Source: a virus
Virus record (IMG/VR): IMGVR_UViG_3300047546_001528
Coordinates: 1 to 31,463 of that record
Length of the DNA: 31,463 nucleotides
Reading direction: 5' to 3' (one strand)
Shown here: positions 4,556-12,763 of the stretch, piece by piece
Numbering within the stretch: position 1 is the stretch's first letter
How the letters are laid out: each line of letters opens with the position of its first letter
Made by a program: the position numbers and the translations under genes
The notes under the pieces: model-generated
Seen by the model: only the letters and a program-made list of their open reading frames with translations
Database searches by the model: none
Told to the model about the DNA's origin: nothing

Positions 4556-5712
4556 TACTTACCTGATGATTGTCCGTCAATACCCTGTAGCAACTGGGTT
4601 TGATACCAAATCAGCTTGTCCGTAACTTCCTGACCTGCACCCACGAACGTGCTTCCATCTTGGTAGAGCAAGGGACCAGTCCACAAGTTCAAGCCACCCT
4701 TAAGATTTTCAATGAACAAGTCCAGTTTATCGTTCTGGTCAAATGCGTTGTTGCGCAAGAAACCAATACCACTGGTCGTGCTCAAGTTGTCAAAATCAGG
4801 CGAGAACCAAATAAACTGTTGCTTCCACGTACCGTTGATATGCTCTTCAACCATCTTGCTGTACTCTGGGTACCAGTTGAAGTATGGAACACCGATACAT
4901 GAATTCACACCACGGTTACACGCACTCTGGAAGTCGTAAGGAATACTCTTTACTGCCTTACCCTCCATGTGTGCCTTTTCCACTTCGACAACCACTTCAG
5001 GAGTGTCGATACCTGACATAATCACATCGTAACCCTGTGTCATGAAGTCTTTCGTGACCAACGTGGGGTCGAGTGTAACACCAGGAATGTTAAACCAGAA
5101 ACCAATCCATTTCACGCTAAATACCAGTTTACTTAGGTCTTCTGCTTTGTATGAAGTCCAGCAGTAGCGTGCGCCGAGATATGCGGCATTGACCAAACGC
5201 CGTGTTTCATCATTCACCAGAGGACCAACGTATGCAATCTTACCGGTCTGTGAAGAAAGAGCAGCTGCACAACCAGCAATCATCTTTCCATACTCCATCT
5301 TACCCATGATGTTACTCAAGTTTGCAGGAGCCTTACCAGTCATCACGTCATCCCCTGATGCGTGTACAAAAGTGACCTCCGGATGTGCCTTTGCAGCTTC
5401 ACGAATCGAATCCTTAAAGTCATCCGAGTTTGCAATCACCAAAGTAGCACCCTGAGAAATGAGTTCCCCTGCTACCTGCTCTGCGCTCACATTTGGGCGG
5501 TCGGCTGGATTTACCTTATCCACGTAGATAAAATTAATACCCTTTTCATCTTCGATACGCTTCATCGCATCATAGTGAGCCTGACTCCAACCACCGTCAT
5601 TCTTTGGACCAACCAGAATCATACCAACAGTCTCTTTTGGTTTTTCTGCCGTTCCACAAGCAGTGACAAACACCATCGCAAGAACAAGCAACAAGTTTCT
5701 AAAAATACCCAT
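4555..5712 (-). CDS. BMP/PnrA-family substrate-binding lipoprotein (385 aa)
   Basis: The N-terminus is a lipoprotein signal: MGIFRNLLLVLAMVFVTAC, lipobox VTAC, Cys19. The mature protein matches the BMP (PnrA/TmpC) family of ABC-transporter binding proteins: VGMILVGPKNDGGWSQAHYDAM at the first strand, SDDFKDSIREAAKAHPEVTF, then the YVGP, YDVIMSGIDTP and GVPYFNW regions. PnrA/TmpC members bind purine nucleosides, and others bind sugars or thiamine. No permease or ATPase gene is in the window, so it would have to use a host transporter or act by itself. It has a strong promoter of its own (5754-5782) with no late motif or 11-bp repeats, and AGGAG before the ATG. The first transcribed bases include GTCAG-GGAA-CTGAC, a tetraloop hairpin. 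This is a typical moron or auxiliary metabolic gene. Confidence 0.86.
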   Translation of the reverse strand: MGIFRNLLLVLAMVFVTACGTAEKPKETVGMILVGPKNDGGWSQAHYDAMKRIEDEKGINFIYVDKVNPADRPNVSAEQVAGELISQGATLVIANSDDFKDSIREAAKAHPEVTFVHASGDDVMTGKAPANLSNIMGKMEYGKMIAGCAAALSSQTGKIAYVGPLVNDETRRLVNAAYLGARYCWTSYKAEDLSKLVFSVKWIGFWFNIPGVTLDPTLVTKDFMTQGYDVIMSGIDTPEVVVEVEKAHMEGKAVKSIPYDFQSACNRGVNSCIGVPYFNWYPEYSKMVEEHINGTWKQQFIWFSPDFDNLSTTSGIGFLRNNAFDQNDKLDLFIENLKGGLNLWTGPLLYQDGSTFVGAGQEVTDKLIWYQTQLLQGIDGQSSGK

Positions 5713-5753
5713 ACTTTCTCCTATTTGTATATTGTCAGTTCCCTGACTTTCTT

Positions 5754-5782
5754 AGTATACCACAGGATAATATGCTTGTCAA
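5754..5782 (-). promoter_or_regulatory. Sigma-70 promoter of the lipoprotein cassette (TTGACA-N17-TATACT)
   Basis: Minus strand -35 at 5777-5782, 17-bp spacer, TATACT at 5754-5759, start expected near 5747. It abuts the stop codon of the 37-aa gene (5785). It lacks the phage-specific elements seen at other promoters, so the host polymerase alone should use it, possibly at all times. Confidence 0.85.
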
Positions 5783-5784
5783 AT

Positions 5785-5898
5785 CTACTCAAAACTCTCC
5801 ATCACGTAGAATACTTTTAGGCGTTCCACAATGTCAAGAAAGTAATCCGCAATTACAAGTACAGCGGCGATAAATACAATACGTTCAATCCACTTCAT
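5785..5898 (-). CDS. Small membrane peptide (37 aa)
   Basis: Minus-strand ATG at 5898 with AGGAG seven bases upstream opens MKWIERIVFIAAVLVIADYF and ends at TAG 5785. Residues 7-20 are hydrophobic, flanked by Lys/Arg and acidic residues, giving a single-span peptide. It lies after the hairpin that follows the holin candidate and before the lipoprotein promoter, with no promoter of its own, so it must rely on read-through of the late lysis transcript. A small lysis accessory is plausible, but no family is recognised. Confidence 0.65.
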   Translation of the reverse strand: MKWIERIVFIAAVLVIADYFLDIVERLKVFYVMESFE

Positions 5899-5915
5899 TT
5901 TTTTCTCCTAAATAG

Positions 5916-5942
5916 AAAAGTAACCCCCTTTCGGGGGTTACT
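5916..5942 (-). terminator. Intrinsic terminator after the lysis genes
   Basis: Minus strand: 10-bp stem AGTAACCCCC / GGGGGTTACT (5933-5942 with 5919-5928), GAAA loop, then TTTTC. It lies 7 bp beyond the holin-candidate stop. The short U-run suggests partial termination, consistent with read-through into the 37-aa gene. Confidence 0.75.
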
Positions 5943-5948
5943 GAATTA

Positions 5949-6371
5949 TTAACCATCTGCTTTTGTTACGTCAACGCTAATGCTAAGTTGCTCTGGCTTT
6001 GTTCTGTCCATAATGACTTTTGCCAGTTCTGGGTCTACAATAGCCTCAATGCTAGCGGCGATGCTGTCTTTCGACTTGTTAACAAGCGCATCTTGCGGGA
6101 ACAGAGTAGCGTGCAAGTTCAATGCTCTAAATGCTGTGTGGTACACTGCCTGAGAGATAGTGAGAATTGCGGCGAAGTTTGCAAGAGTGGCTTGCGGTGT
6201 TACCTTACCGTCGATAAGAGCCATCAGGGTTGCTACAATCACGGAGAGAGCGGCGGCAAGACCAAACTTGTAGTATGGTTTCCACGATACTCTCTGCAAG
6301 TAAAGAACCACAAAGGGAATAATTGTACCGGTAATAAACTGTAGAATAACCTTTAGTGAATCAGTGTCCAT
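5949..6371 (-). CDS. Holin candidate (140 aa, three membrane helices)
   Basis: Hydrophobic segments at about residues 7-27 (VILQFITGTIIPFVVLYLQ), 36-53 and 62-81, then a polar C-terminal tail of about 55 residues. Size, helix number and position (end of a lysis module next to an amidase) fit a class I holin or a holin-like membrane protein. No family motif proves it. It starts directly after the coiled-coil membrane protein stop. Confidence 0.65.
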   Translation of the reverse strand: MDTDSLKVILQFITGTIIPFVVLYLQRVSWKPYYKFGLAAALSVIVATLMALIDGKVTPQATLANFAAILTISQAVYHTAFRALNLHATLFPQDALVNKSKDSIAASIEAIVDPELAKVIMDRTKPEQLSISVDVTKADG

Positions 6372-6743
6372 TTAGTTGTCTCCTAATTTTGTGAGTAGTT
6401 CAGCCATACGTCTTTCTAGTACATCCATATCAGCGAGACGCTGTTCTAGATAAGAAAGACGAGAACGCATACTGTCACGTTCTTTCTGTAATTCGGTAAT
6501 ATCTATCATAAGTTTATCACGTTCTTTGCGCAACTCTTGATTTTCTGCGTGCAGTGTTTTATTCTCCTGCTCTAAGGCTGAAATTCGAGACGAGTGATGC
6601 TGTACAAGTTGTAGTAGGTCGGTGCGTAAATCACTTTCCGCATCTTGATTTCTACTCCGTAAAGCAACAATTGAGCCGACGATACCTGCAACAGCACCCG
6701 CAATTGCAGAAATAATACTTGTGGAATCTAACTGGTTCGACAT
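6372..6743 (-). CDS. Membrane-anchored coiled-coil protein (123 aa)
   Basis: Residues 9-28 form one Gly/Ala-rich membrane helix (IISAIAGAVAGIVGSIVAL), followed by Arg-rich positive residues and a long heptad region (about 45-118: ISALEQENKTLHAENQELRK and onward to the end). This shape, together with its position between amidase and holin candidate, suggests a lysis accessory or i-spanin-like protein. A lipobox partner is not seen. The stop and start overlap its neighbours on both sides by one to a few bases. Confidence 0.65.
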   Translation of the reverse strand: MSNQLDSTSIISAIAGAVAGIVGSIVALRSRNQDAESDLRTDLLQLVQHHSSRISALEQENKTLHAENQELRKERDKLMIDITELQKERDSMRSRLSYLEQRLADMDVLERRMAELLTKLGDN

Positions 6744-7447
6744 TAGGACCTCGCTTTAAGAAGTGGTTCAAAGATATAGCCCAATCCTACTGCATATCTC
6801 CAACGACTAATCCCGTTTATATTCTCACCAAAGAAAATATCCCCATCGAAAGACATTACCGGAGTATTGGCTTCGAGCGTAACAACAACCTTTGAGTCTC
6901 TTGTTGCAGACTGCCGTATGTTCGCTCGTGAAGTTGTATAGTACATTGTATATGGCAAAAATCGCATCTTTTTCCAGTGTGCAAATCCAGCATCGGTGAC
7001 TCCACTGGGGTCTATTTTACGACCTGCGGGAGCAGCAATCTGTCTGTGCATCACTGGTGACAACTTTGGGTTAAAGTTAGCCAACTTTGTAATTTCTTCC
7101 CACATGAGACCGTTCCAAAAACCCTCTAAGGGGCTGAAGTGAACTTCAACCCCTATGGCAGATGGGTTTGCAGTGTCTGGCGTAAACGTTTTACCGGTAT
7201 GCCAAGCCATATATTCTTTTGGGTCTAGTAACTGAAACGTATCACCAGTTTTGGACACGAGGTAATGTGCGCTTACATCTTTCGACATAATCAAAAAGTT
7301 TCGCTCTGCTTCAATGCTACTATTTGCCCTGCCATTTGTCGTATGAATAACAAGTGTTTTGTATTCGATACTTTTATTGCGAAGTGAGTACCCCTCATTC
7401 GGTTTGAGGTGCTTGTTCTTCTGGTACTCCTCCTTGATTATTATCAT
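6743..7447 (-). CDS. Endolysin: N-acetylmuramoyl-L-alanine amidase with SH3-like domain (234 aa)
   Basis: Amidase_2 (PGRP/T7 lysozyme) domain at about residues 30-150: LVIHTTNG (zinc His35), SAHYLVSKTGDTFQLL, AWHTG, AIGVEVH, VMHRQIAAPAGRKIDPS (zinc His134, catalytic Lys144, zinc-position Asp146 instead of Cys). The C-terminal 65 residues (YYTTSRANIRQSATRDSKVV) form a bacterial SH3-type wall-binding domain. An in-frame extension to 7678 lies inside the portal gene, has shadow-like composition and is not used: GGAGGA stands eight bases before the ATG at 7447. The gene overlaps the end of the portal gene by 53 bp. It cuts the amide bond between MurNAc and the stem peptide. Confidence 0.88.
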   Translation of the reverse strand: MIIIKEEYQKNKHLKPNEGYSLRNKSIEYKTLVIHTTNGRANSSIEAERNFLIMSKDVSAHYLVSKTGDTFQLLDPKEYMAWHTGKTFTPDTANPSAIGVEVHFSPLEGFWNGLMWEEITKLANFNPKLSPVMHRQIAAPAGRKIDPSGVTDAGFAHWKKMRFLPYTMYYTTSRANIRQSATRDSKVVVTLEANTPVMSFDGDIFFGENINGISRWRYAVGLGYIFEPLLKARS

Positions 7448-8810
7448 TCGTAAGTTCCTCCAATGAATTGCTTTCCGTGTCAATTTTCTCCTGCTCGTCT
7501 TCGTAGGTAGTACCGTAAAGCGAGGCAATTGTGTCCTTAGATATAGCACCAATCTGCTGTGCTTGAATAGCCAGTTGAGTAAGTGCCGTAATATCTTGAA
7601 GCGCAATCGGACTAAATGACGGCTTTGGGTGCCACGGAAACTCATTTTTAATTGCGAGTTCCTTATAAAATCCCTCAACCCACATTAACAGTGCATCACG
7701 CATATCATTCAATGTAGAAATTGGTCCAAGACTAGCCGTCTTATTATCAGACGCATTACTGCGTAGTGTTTCTCCAACAGCAAGAATTCTCGGGAATCCA
7801 AGTGCAAGAAAAATATCTGCATTTGGCTCAATGTACTTTGCTTCGTTCAGCAACGCATCCAGTGGTGGCGTAACCCAGTCTACCTGAATTGTATGATTAG
7901 TGAAGAAGTTAAACACTCTATCACCGGTGACTGCCGCTGTAGCCAAAACGGTCTCAGTTGACTTAATATCATCGTCTGTTGCAGGGAATTTATCCGAGCC
8001 AATTCTTACATGACGCAGAAGTTCACTTGCTCTAGCGGCAATACTTCTATCCATTATCTTAAGATAGTATTTATGCTGGAGTGCAAACAACGCATTTTGC
8101 AAGTATGGCTTTGGATAATCTTCATAAGAACGCAGTCTTCTGTAGATTGGGCGTGCGTTTGGTAACGGAAACATTGTTACGCCCTTTTGCACTGCCCGTA
8201 CATAACTTGGAAACTCTCGTACCAGTTCATTGTACGCCTCTGTATCAACAGAACCATCTCCACGAGTTCCCTTGTTCATGATGAAGTCAACATCTTCTTT
8301 TGGAACTTTCACAAATACACTGCGCTCCATACCTATTGGCTTCTTACGCAGAATAATGTTTTCCGGATTTCTCACCCAAAACGCATTTGGGAAAGAAACA
8401 CGCTTACGTCCTAGTGTTGGGTCAACACGATTACCCATAATAACGCCATACGTTACTTCGGGAATAGCCATGCCATGCAGAATATAATCAAGAGCAACAA
8501 CCTTAAGATACGGTTGAATATAATCTGCCACCGCATCATAAAACTGCACATATGCGTCCGGATTATCTTTATCCTTACGATTACGAAGTTTTGTTACTGC
8601 CATGTCAACCATCCGGTCAACAACCGTACCCGCAATAGTATCTTGCTCGTAAAAATATCTACAGAACTTGATAATCTCATGATACGTGTATTTTTTCGAA
8701 TTGTCAAATGGCATCATTGTGGGGTCGTAATACCCAGCCACAAATTGATTATTCACAAGAAACGGCGACGGCATATATGCTGATGTCGCTTTCGCTAAAG
8801 GTTTGTCCAT
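7395..8810 (-). CDS. Portal protein (471 aa)
   Basis: It lies immediately downstream of the large terminase, and its length is normal for siphovirus portals. Features of the family are seen: an N-terminal part with repeated aromatic and acidic residues, a central region with FPNAFWVRNPENIIL, the crown/stem-like helical part, and NADIFLALGFPRILAVGETLRSNASDNKTA, which resembles the portal segment in which a Gly/Pro turn precedes a Ser/Asn-rich loop. The C-terminal 35 residues are acidic and low in complexity (EQEKIDTESNSLEELTND). The twelve-subunit ring would form the DNA gate at one capsid vertex. The ribosome site GAGGTAACA overlaps the terminase stop. Confidence 0.78.
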   Translation of the reverse strand: MDKPLAKATSAYMPSPFLVNNQFVAGYYDPTMMPFDNSKKYTYHEIIKFCRYFYEQDTIAGTVVDRMVDMAVTKLRNRKDKDNPDAYVQFYDAVADYIQPYLKVVALDYILHGMAIPEVTYGVIMGNRVDPTLGRKRVSFPNAFWVRNPENIILRKKPIGMERSVFVKVPKEDVDFIMNKGTRGDGSVDTEAYNELVREFPSYVRAVQKGVTMFPLPNARPIYRRLRSYEDYPKPYLQNALFALQHKYYLKIMDRSIAARASELLRHVRIGSDKFPATDDDIKSTETVLATAAVTGDRVFNFFTNHTIQVDWVTPPLDALLNEAKYIEPNADIFLALGFPRILAVGETLRSNASDNKTASLGPISTLNDMRDALLMWVEGFYKELAIKNEFPWHPKPSFSPIALQDITALTQLAIQAQQIGAISKDTIASLYGTTYEDEQEKIDTESNSLEELTNDNNQGGVPEEQAPQTE

Positions 8811-8812
8811 TG

Positions 8813-11416
8813 TTACCTCACTGTAGTGTTACCTGCTGGTTTTGCAAGTACAGGTGTGATTGTTGGAGCAATCGCAGTTTTTCCACGGAGTGCATAGATA
8901 AAACAGAGATAACTCGCAAAAATGTGGTCATCATCCGATGCACCGACACCACGTTCATTCATAATATAATAGTGGTCATTACCAGTAATACGCTTTTGGC
9001 GAGTAAGTCTCTCAAGTTGACTTACACCCTCGGTGTCTATTTCAGAAAATAAGAGCGTACCCTCTGTGACCATTCGTGCGATTTCTTTCGAACCCCAACT
9101 GCGAAATACCTCAGTAAGTTCAGTATCGTCGTCTGTTCGACCAACTGACACACGCTCATTAAAAAGCACAGGAATGATTCTTTCAGCATATTTATAAAGT
9201 GTGTACTCCTCCCGACTACAGAGCGACTGGTATATACCAGCACCGCCACCACCGGCACCAACGTCAATTGCAATCTTTGTGGGATTGTAAAACTGCGTCA
9301 GGTAGTGGATAATTGCTTCCTGCTCAGGATAGTCAATTTTTGTAATTCGGTATCTTACCAAAGTAATGTATTTGTTATTTTTTGCTCCGACTACTTGTAT
9401 CACTGTTGGGTCTGAAAAACCAGTATCTATAGAAAAAATAACGTAATCATAACCAGTTATTTTATGTAATTTTAGTACATCCTTGAATTGTCTTCCTTTC
9501 AGTTTGTCGTTATTGGAGTAACGATAACTAAAGAAGTCAACTTGTTCAAGTGTAAACGCATCTCTTGGAATAACTTGGAATGATGCGCTTCCGTGACGAC
9601 CTAGCACTAATTGTTGAAAAATATCTTCTTCGATACCACCATATTTCCGCAGTGCATCATTCCAGTCATCCAGGGTAAAGTATGGATTATTGGGTGATGG
9701 TATGCGATACTTTTTGTACTTCGGGCGGCGAATATCTAAGTCATAGAGCGCACTATTGCGCAATCCATTTGGAACTCCGCAGTATATCTCTTGTATTTTA
9801 GGTTCCCATGTATTAAGTGTAGGTTGCAGCTGATTAAAGGCAGTCATGGGAAATAACTGCATCTCATCCCCAGCGATACGAGGAATATGTAAACCTACCA
9901 AGTTATTACTTTCTTTTGTACCTGCGATACGTGCATTGAAACGATGGTTTCTCGAGCCGAACTTAAAGTCAAGTGTTCCTTTCGAACGATTCACATTGTT
10001 ACCAAGAAAGTCTTTGAGCAGTGGGCTTGTGGTAAATTTTAACACAAGCCGGTCTAGTAGTGGCGTTAACTGATTTGAGTTAGGAGTCACTAATAACTGT
10101 TCCGACGTTTTTGGAAACTCTATGTCATTATTTACAATTTGATATGTAAGCAAGTCCTCAATAATCACCGAATTGTGTACAACAACATAATCTGAAATGT
10201 AGGTCTCATCAGTATAGACGTGAACGGCATACGTGGGCATATTGTAACTGCGGCTGTGTCGGCTAATAATTGGTTCCCAGCGGATATTGTCAGGTGGCTC
10301 GATGTTACTTAAATCAAGATTCACCTTAATTCCTGGGATATTAAACGTAGCCCAAAAACGAAGTGCATTTTCTTTGTCTAAGGTGGTGATTTCCCAAATA
10401 GAAAAATCGCCGCCATAGCCGTATGTCTTTTGCACAACATCTTTTGTCTTCTTACGTACCGTACTGATACCAAAGTACATCAGAACTTCTTGAAACTCTT
10501 TTGTAAAGTTTTCATTTGGTATTCGCAGAGATACCTGGTACCGGTCAAATGTAGCGTACTGGGCAAAGACCGCCTCTAGAAATACCTTAATGTTTTCAAG
10601 GCGTTGATTCTTAATGAAGTCTAGGTTCTGCCGCTTTCGCTCGTTCTTTGTTGTGTTAATACCACATTCTCGCCATAGTTGACGAATGTAGTGTCGAGTT
10701 TGCCCTGTTTTAATGCGGTCAAGGTAGTATCTTCCGTCTTCAATGCGTACCGTAAGGTACATATTCTTAGCAATAAACTCAAGTTCTTCAGCAATTTGTT
10801 TAAATCTGGGTTTTAAGCCCATATAGCCGACCACTTTAACATTGTTAAGAATATCATAACCCATCGCACGTAGCTCGAACCAAGAGAATGTATTATACAC
10901 ACAATGGTCAGTAGGTAACTGATTTGTAACTGCGATTAAGTCACCTATCTTTAAATCACCTGCCACAACAAAACCTCGTGGCGTAAGAATCGGATGATTA
11001 TAGGTACATTCAACTTCCTGTGTCTCGGTCTTGAATTTGTGAAGTTTAGTCCACTTATCTTTGGTAATTGTAGCCCGCCGCTGTCTGAACTTACCATCAG
11101 TTGTGTACGCATACGTAATAAAAGAATCTTTTTTAAGTAACTCTTTTATTGTTTTAAAACCTTCGGTTGTAAATATGCGTGCTGTCGTAGGCTGACATTT
11201 ACCAATAGAACGACCACCGGTAATAACAATATGTTTATTCTGGTCTGTAAGAATTTCTTTCTGGTAGGGTCTGTGCTTAAACTCATCAGAAGACCAGTTG
11301 TTTTTATTCATGTCTGCATTATTTGTTGAGCGCAAAAATTCACTAAACCACACAGGGTCTTCAATAATTTCGAGCAGGGCTAACTCTGAGTCATCAATTT
11401 TCTTCTGTAGAGCCAT
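8813..11416 (-). CDS. terL: Terminase large subunit with an in-frame intein (867 aa; 525 after splicing)
   Basis: The host protein has an ATPase and a nuclease domain. Walker A, GGRSIGK (67-73), is cut by the intein and is completed by Ser416. Walker B is RIAGDE (Asp517-Glu518). The RNase H-like nuclease carries Asp664 (FSIDTGFSDP), Asp718 (AIDVGAGGGG) and Asp828-830 (ASDDDHIFASY). The ATPase drives DNA into the capsid and the nuclease cuts concatemers, docked on the portal encoded next. The intein is described separately. It must splice for the P-loop to form, so packaging depends on splicing. The start overlaps the preceding small-subunit candidate by 23 bp. Confidence 0.93.
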   Translation of the reverse strand: MALQKKIDDSELALLEIIEDPVWFSEFLRSTNNADMNKNNWSSDEFKHRPYQKEILTDQNKHIVITGGRSIGKCQPTTARIFTTEGFKTIKELLKKDSFITYAYTTDGKFRQRRATITKDKWTKLHKFKTETQEVECTYNHPILTPRGFVVAGDLKIGDLIAVTNQLPTDHCVYNTFSWFELRAMGYDILNNVKVVGYMGLKPRFKQIAEELEFIAKNMYLTVRIEDGRYYLDRIKTGQTRHYIRQLWRECGINTTKNERKRQNLDFIKNQRLENIKVFLEAVFAQYATFDRYQVSLRIPNENFTKEFQEVLMYFGISTVRKKTKDVVQKTYGYGGDFSIWEITTLDKENALRFWATFNIPGIKVNLDLSNIEPPDNIRWEPIISRHSRSYNMPTYAVHVYTDETYISDYVVVHNSVIIEDLLTYQIVNNDIEFPKTSEQLLVTPNSNQLTPLLDRLVLKFTTSPLLKDFLGNNVNRSKGTLDFKFGSRNHRFNARIAGTKESNNLVGLHIPRIAGDEMQLFPMTAFNQLQPTLNTWEPKIQEIYCGVPNGLRNSALYDLDIRRPKYKKYRIPSPNNPYFTLDDWNDALRKYGGIEEDIFQQLVLGRHGSASFQVIPRDAFTLEQVDFFSYRYSNNDKLKGRQFKDVLKLHKITGYDYVIFSIDTGFSDPTVIQVVGAKNNKYITLVRYRITKIDYPEQEAIIHYLTQFYNPTKIAIDVGAGGGGAGIYQSLCSREEYTLYKYAERIIPVLFNERVSVGRTDDDTELTEVFRSWGSKEIARMVTEGTLLFSEIDTEGVSQLERLTRQKRITGNDHYYIMNERGVGASDDDHIFASYLCFIYALRGKTAIAPTITPVLAKPAGNTTVR
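10172..11197 (-). mobile_element. Intein in TerL (342 aa, class 1, decayed LAGLIDADG domain)
   Basis: Residues 74-415 of the TerL frame. Block A begins with nucleophile Cys1 (CQPTTARIFT). Block B is ECTYNHPILTPRG with the TxxH-type His. The terminal blocks read YAVHVYTDETYISDYVVVHN with His-Asn at the end, and the +1 extein residue is Ser. The middle holds an endonuclease-like segment: FLEAVFAQYATF, then QVSLRIPNENFTKEFQEVLMYFGI, which resembles the second half of a DOD (LAGLIDADG) homing nuclease, but its Asp-containing motif is lost. The insertion point is inside the P-loop, a common intein site in ATPases. Confidence 0.9.
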
Positions 11417-12044
11417 CCGTGTCCTCCATTATTATAATATCTTCCTCGCTCTCAATCTCAGGAATATCGCTCGACTTAGATGGTTGAACAACTTCATAAA
11501 GATATTTTTTTCTCCACTTATAATCTTTAATATCAAAGAACACTCCATCTGCGGCACTCTTTCGAGTCATAGTAACTCTCTTATTACACTGACTACACTG
11601 CGTCTCGAAATGAAATGCAGTATGCTCCATAACAGGTGCGAATCTTGCCAGTAATATTTTACAATCGGGGCAATAGACTTTGATAAGACGTTTCTCTAGA
11701 AAGTTTTGCGCCGTTACTTTTAGTGTTGTTAGATAACTTGAGATACTATCAGAATTCTCGGATTTACGTGTTTTGCGGTCAAGAGCAAGCGCACGCTCAA
11801 CCTGTAAGTTTCTTTCGATTAGGTCACGAATAGAATTACCGATACGCTGAATCGACTCGATGTTATCCATAATAGAATCAGCCTCAGTTAGTATGAGCAT
11901 CTCTTGTTGCAGACGCTCAATAAGTACCTGATTTTGAATCAGAATCTCTAGATTTGCTCGGTCATTCGGGGAATTAAGGGTTTCTAGGTCATATTTGTCG
12001 CTATAATCCTTTAAAATTTCTTGAAACCGTGATTTTTTGGTCAT
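11394..12044 (-). CDS. Terminase small-subunit candidate with zinc finger (216 aa)
   Basis: Directly upstream of terL and overlapping it by 23 bp, the usual place of the small subunit. Residues 25-95 are predicted helical with heptads. A zinc ribbon follows with Cys125, Cys128 (YCPDC) and Cys150, Cys153 (QCSQC). The C-terminus is strongly acidic (PEIESEEDIIIMED). No sequence match to a named small-terminase family is recognised. A zinc-ribbon DNA recognition factor would fit the role. AAGGAT precedes the ATG. It is the first gene after the leftward late promoter (12097-12125), with a 50-bp leader. Confidence 0.6.
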   Translation of the reverse strand: MTKKSRFQEILKDYSDKYDLETLNSPNDRANLEILIQNQVLIERLQQEMLILTEADSIMDNIESIQRIGNSIRDLIERNLQVERALALDRKTRKSENSDSISSYLTTLKVTAQNFLEKRLIKVYCPDCKILLARFAPVMEHTAFHFETQCSQCNKRVTMTRKSAADGVFFDIKDYKWRKKYLYEVVQPSKSSDIPEIESEEDIIIMEDTDGSTEEN

Positions 12045-12064
12045 AAATTATCCTTAAGACAATA

Positions 12065-12098
12065 GAAAGGGGTAGCATACCCTTAGTAAACTACCCCT
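12065..12098 (-). terminator. Leader hairpin between nrdJ and the packaging genes
   Basis: Minus strand AGGGGTAG (12091-12098) and CTACCCCT (12068-12075), loop of 15, then TTCTATT. It can end transcripts arriving from nrdJ. Because the late promoter just upstream starts at about the first stem base, the same hairpin would cap the late transcript. Confidence 0.55.
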
Positions 12099-12125
12099 CT
12101 ACTATTATACTCTATTTTTGTGTCA
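12097..12125 (-). promoter_or_regulatory. Late promoter L1 (29-bp motif), leftward packaging/lysis genes
   Basis: Minus strand: TGACACAAAAATAG, then AG, then TATAAT (12104-12109), then AGTAGAG. Two other copies in the window (13583-13611 and 16840-16868) agree at 26 of 29 positions. The nrdJ stop codon TGA is the first three bases. No -35 hexamer is found at the sigma-70 distance, so the conserved block directly above the -10 is probably contacted by a phage factor. Downstream: small-subunit candidate, terL, portal, amidase, coiled-coil protein, holin candidate, ending at 5916-5942. Confidence 0.8.
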
Positions 12126-12756
12126 GCGAACTGGGCACGCACCACCGGCGCAATCTGGGTCAAACTCGTCCTCGTCCGTGGCAATTGCCTCACGAGCGTA
12201 GAGAGCCTTTACAATATCTTGCCATGAAATATGTGCAATATCCATGTGACGCAGAACATACTTAGTTTCAGTAATTTCCTCATAAGGCATCAACGGATAG
12301 GCACCACTATATTTGGGCAAGAACGAAACGCCAATGTAACTATCCCAATTATCCATAATCATATCAATGATAGCATCCACTTCAGTCTCGTCAAAAGTTA
12401 CGGTAATCGACGTATTATGGTCGGTCCAATACTTCTGGAGAATGAAGTAACGCTTCAACTGTTCCACAGCAGACTCTTCATTCGCTGAACGGGTTGCGCT
12501 CGTGCGAATTGGGAACTCGATAACCCACGTCTGTGCCTTATCAAGAACCTGCATCTTTTCATAGTCACCAAGACGGTCGAACTCATCTGGCATCATTACT
12601 GATGCTTCTGGGTAAGTTGGATAACCAACGGCAAGCATTGACTTCGCAAGCGGGTCAAAACTTGAAATACGAACACGACGAATGTAATACGGCGCATATG
12701 ACGCATGAGCCCCACTAGACACCGTAGGAAGTTGAGCAATCGTACCACTCGGTTTG
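12123..12756 (-). CDS. nrdJ: Class II ribonucleotide reductase, exon 2 (C-terminal part)
   Basis: Continues the reading frame of exon 1 (13695-15205) after removal of the intron. The joined sequence reads TTV-KPSGT, the conserved substrate-site segment of adenosylcobalamin-dependent reductases, followed by LPTVSSGAHASYAPYYIRRVRI. The C-terminus is DCAGGACPVR: a CX4C pair like Cys731/Cys736 of the Lactobacillus enzyme, which passes electrons from thioredoxin to the active site. Joined exons give 714 residues, close to the 739 of the monomeric Lactobacillus leichmannii enzyme. The MNNSK at the apparent start of the uninterrupted frame is intron sequence, not protein. Confidence 0.92.
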
Positions 12757-12763
12757 CTATTGT

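Noticed and set aside
4555-5712. Host contamination or chimera for the lipoprotein gene
   Set aside because: It is coupled by overlapping stop and start codons to small phage-like genes and lies between two phage modules. No host-type junction or mobile element is visible.
7448-7678. N-terminal extension of the amidase
   Set aside because: It lies in the portal gene, has a basic shadow-like composition, and the ribosome site GGAGGA is at the ATG 7447.
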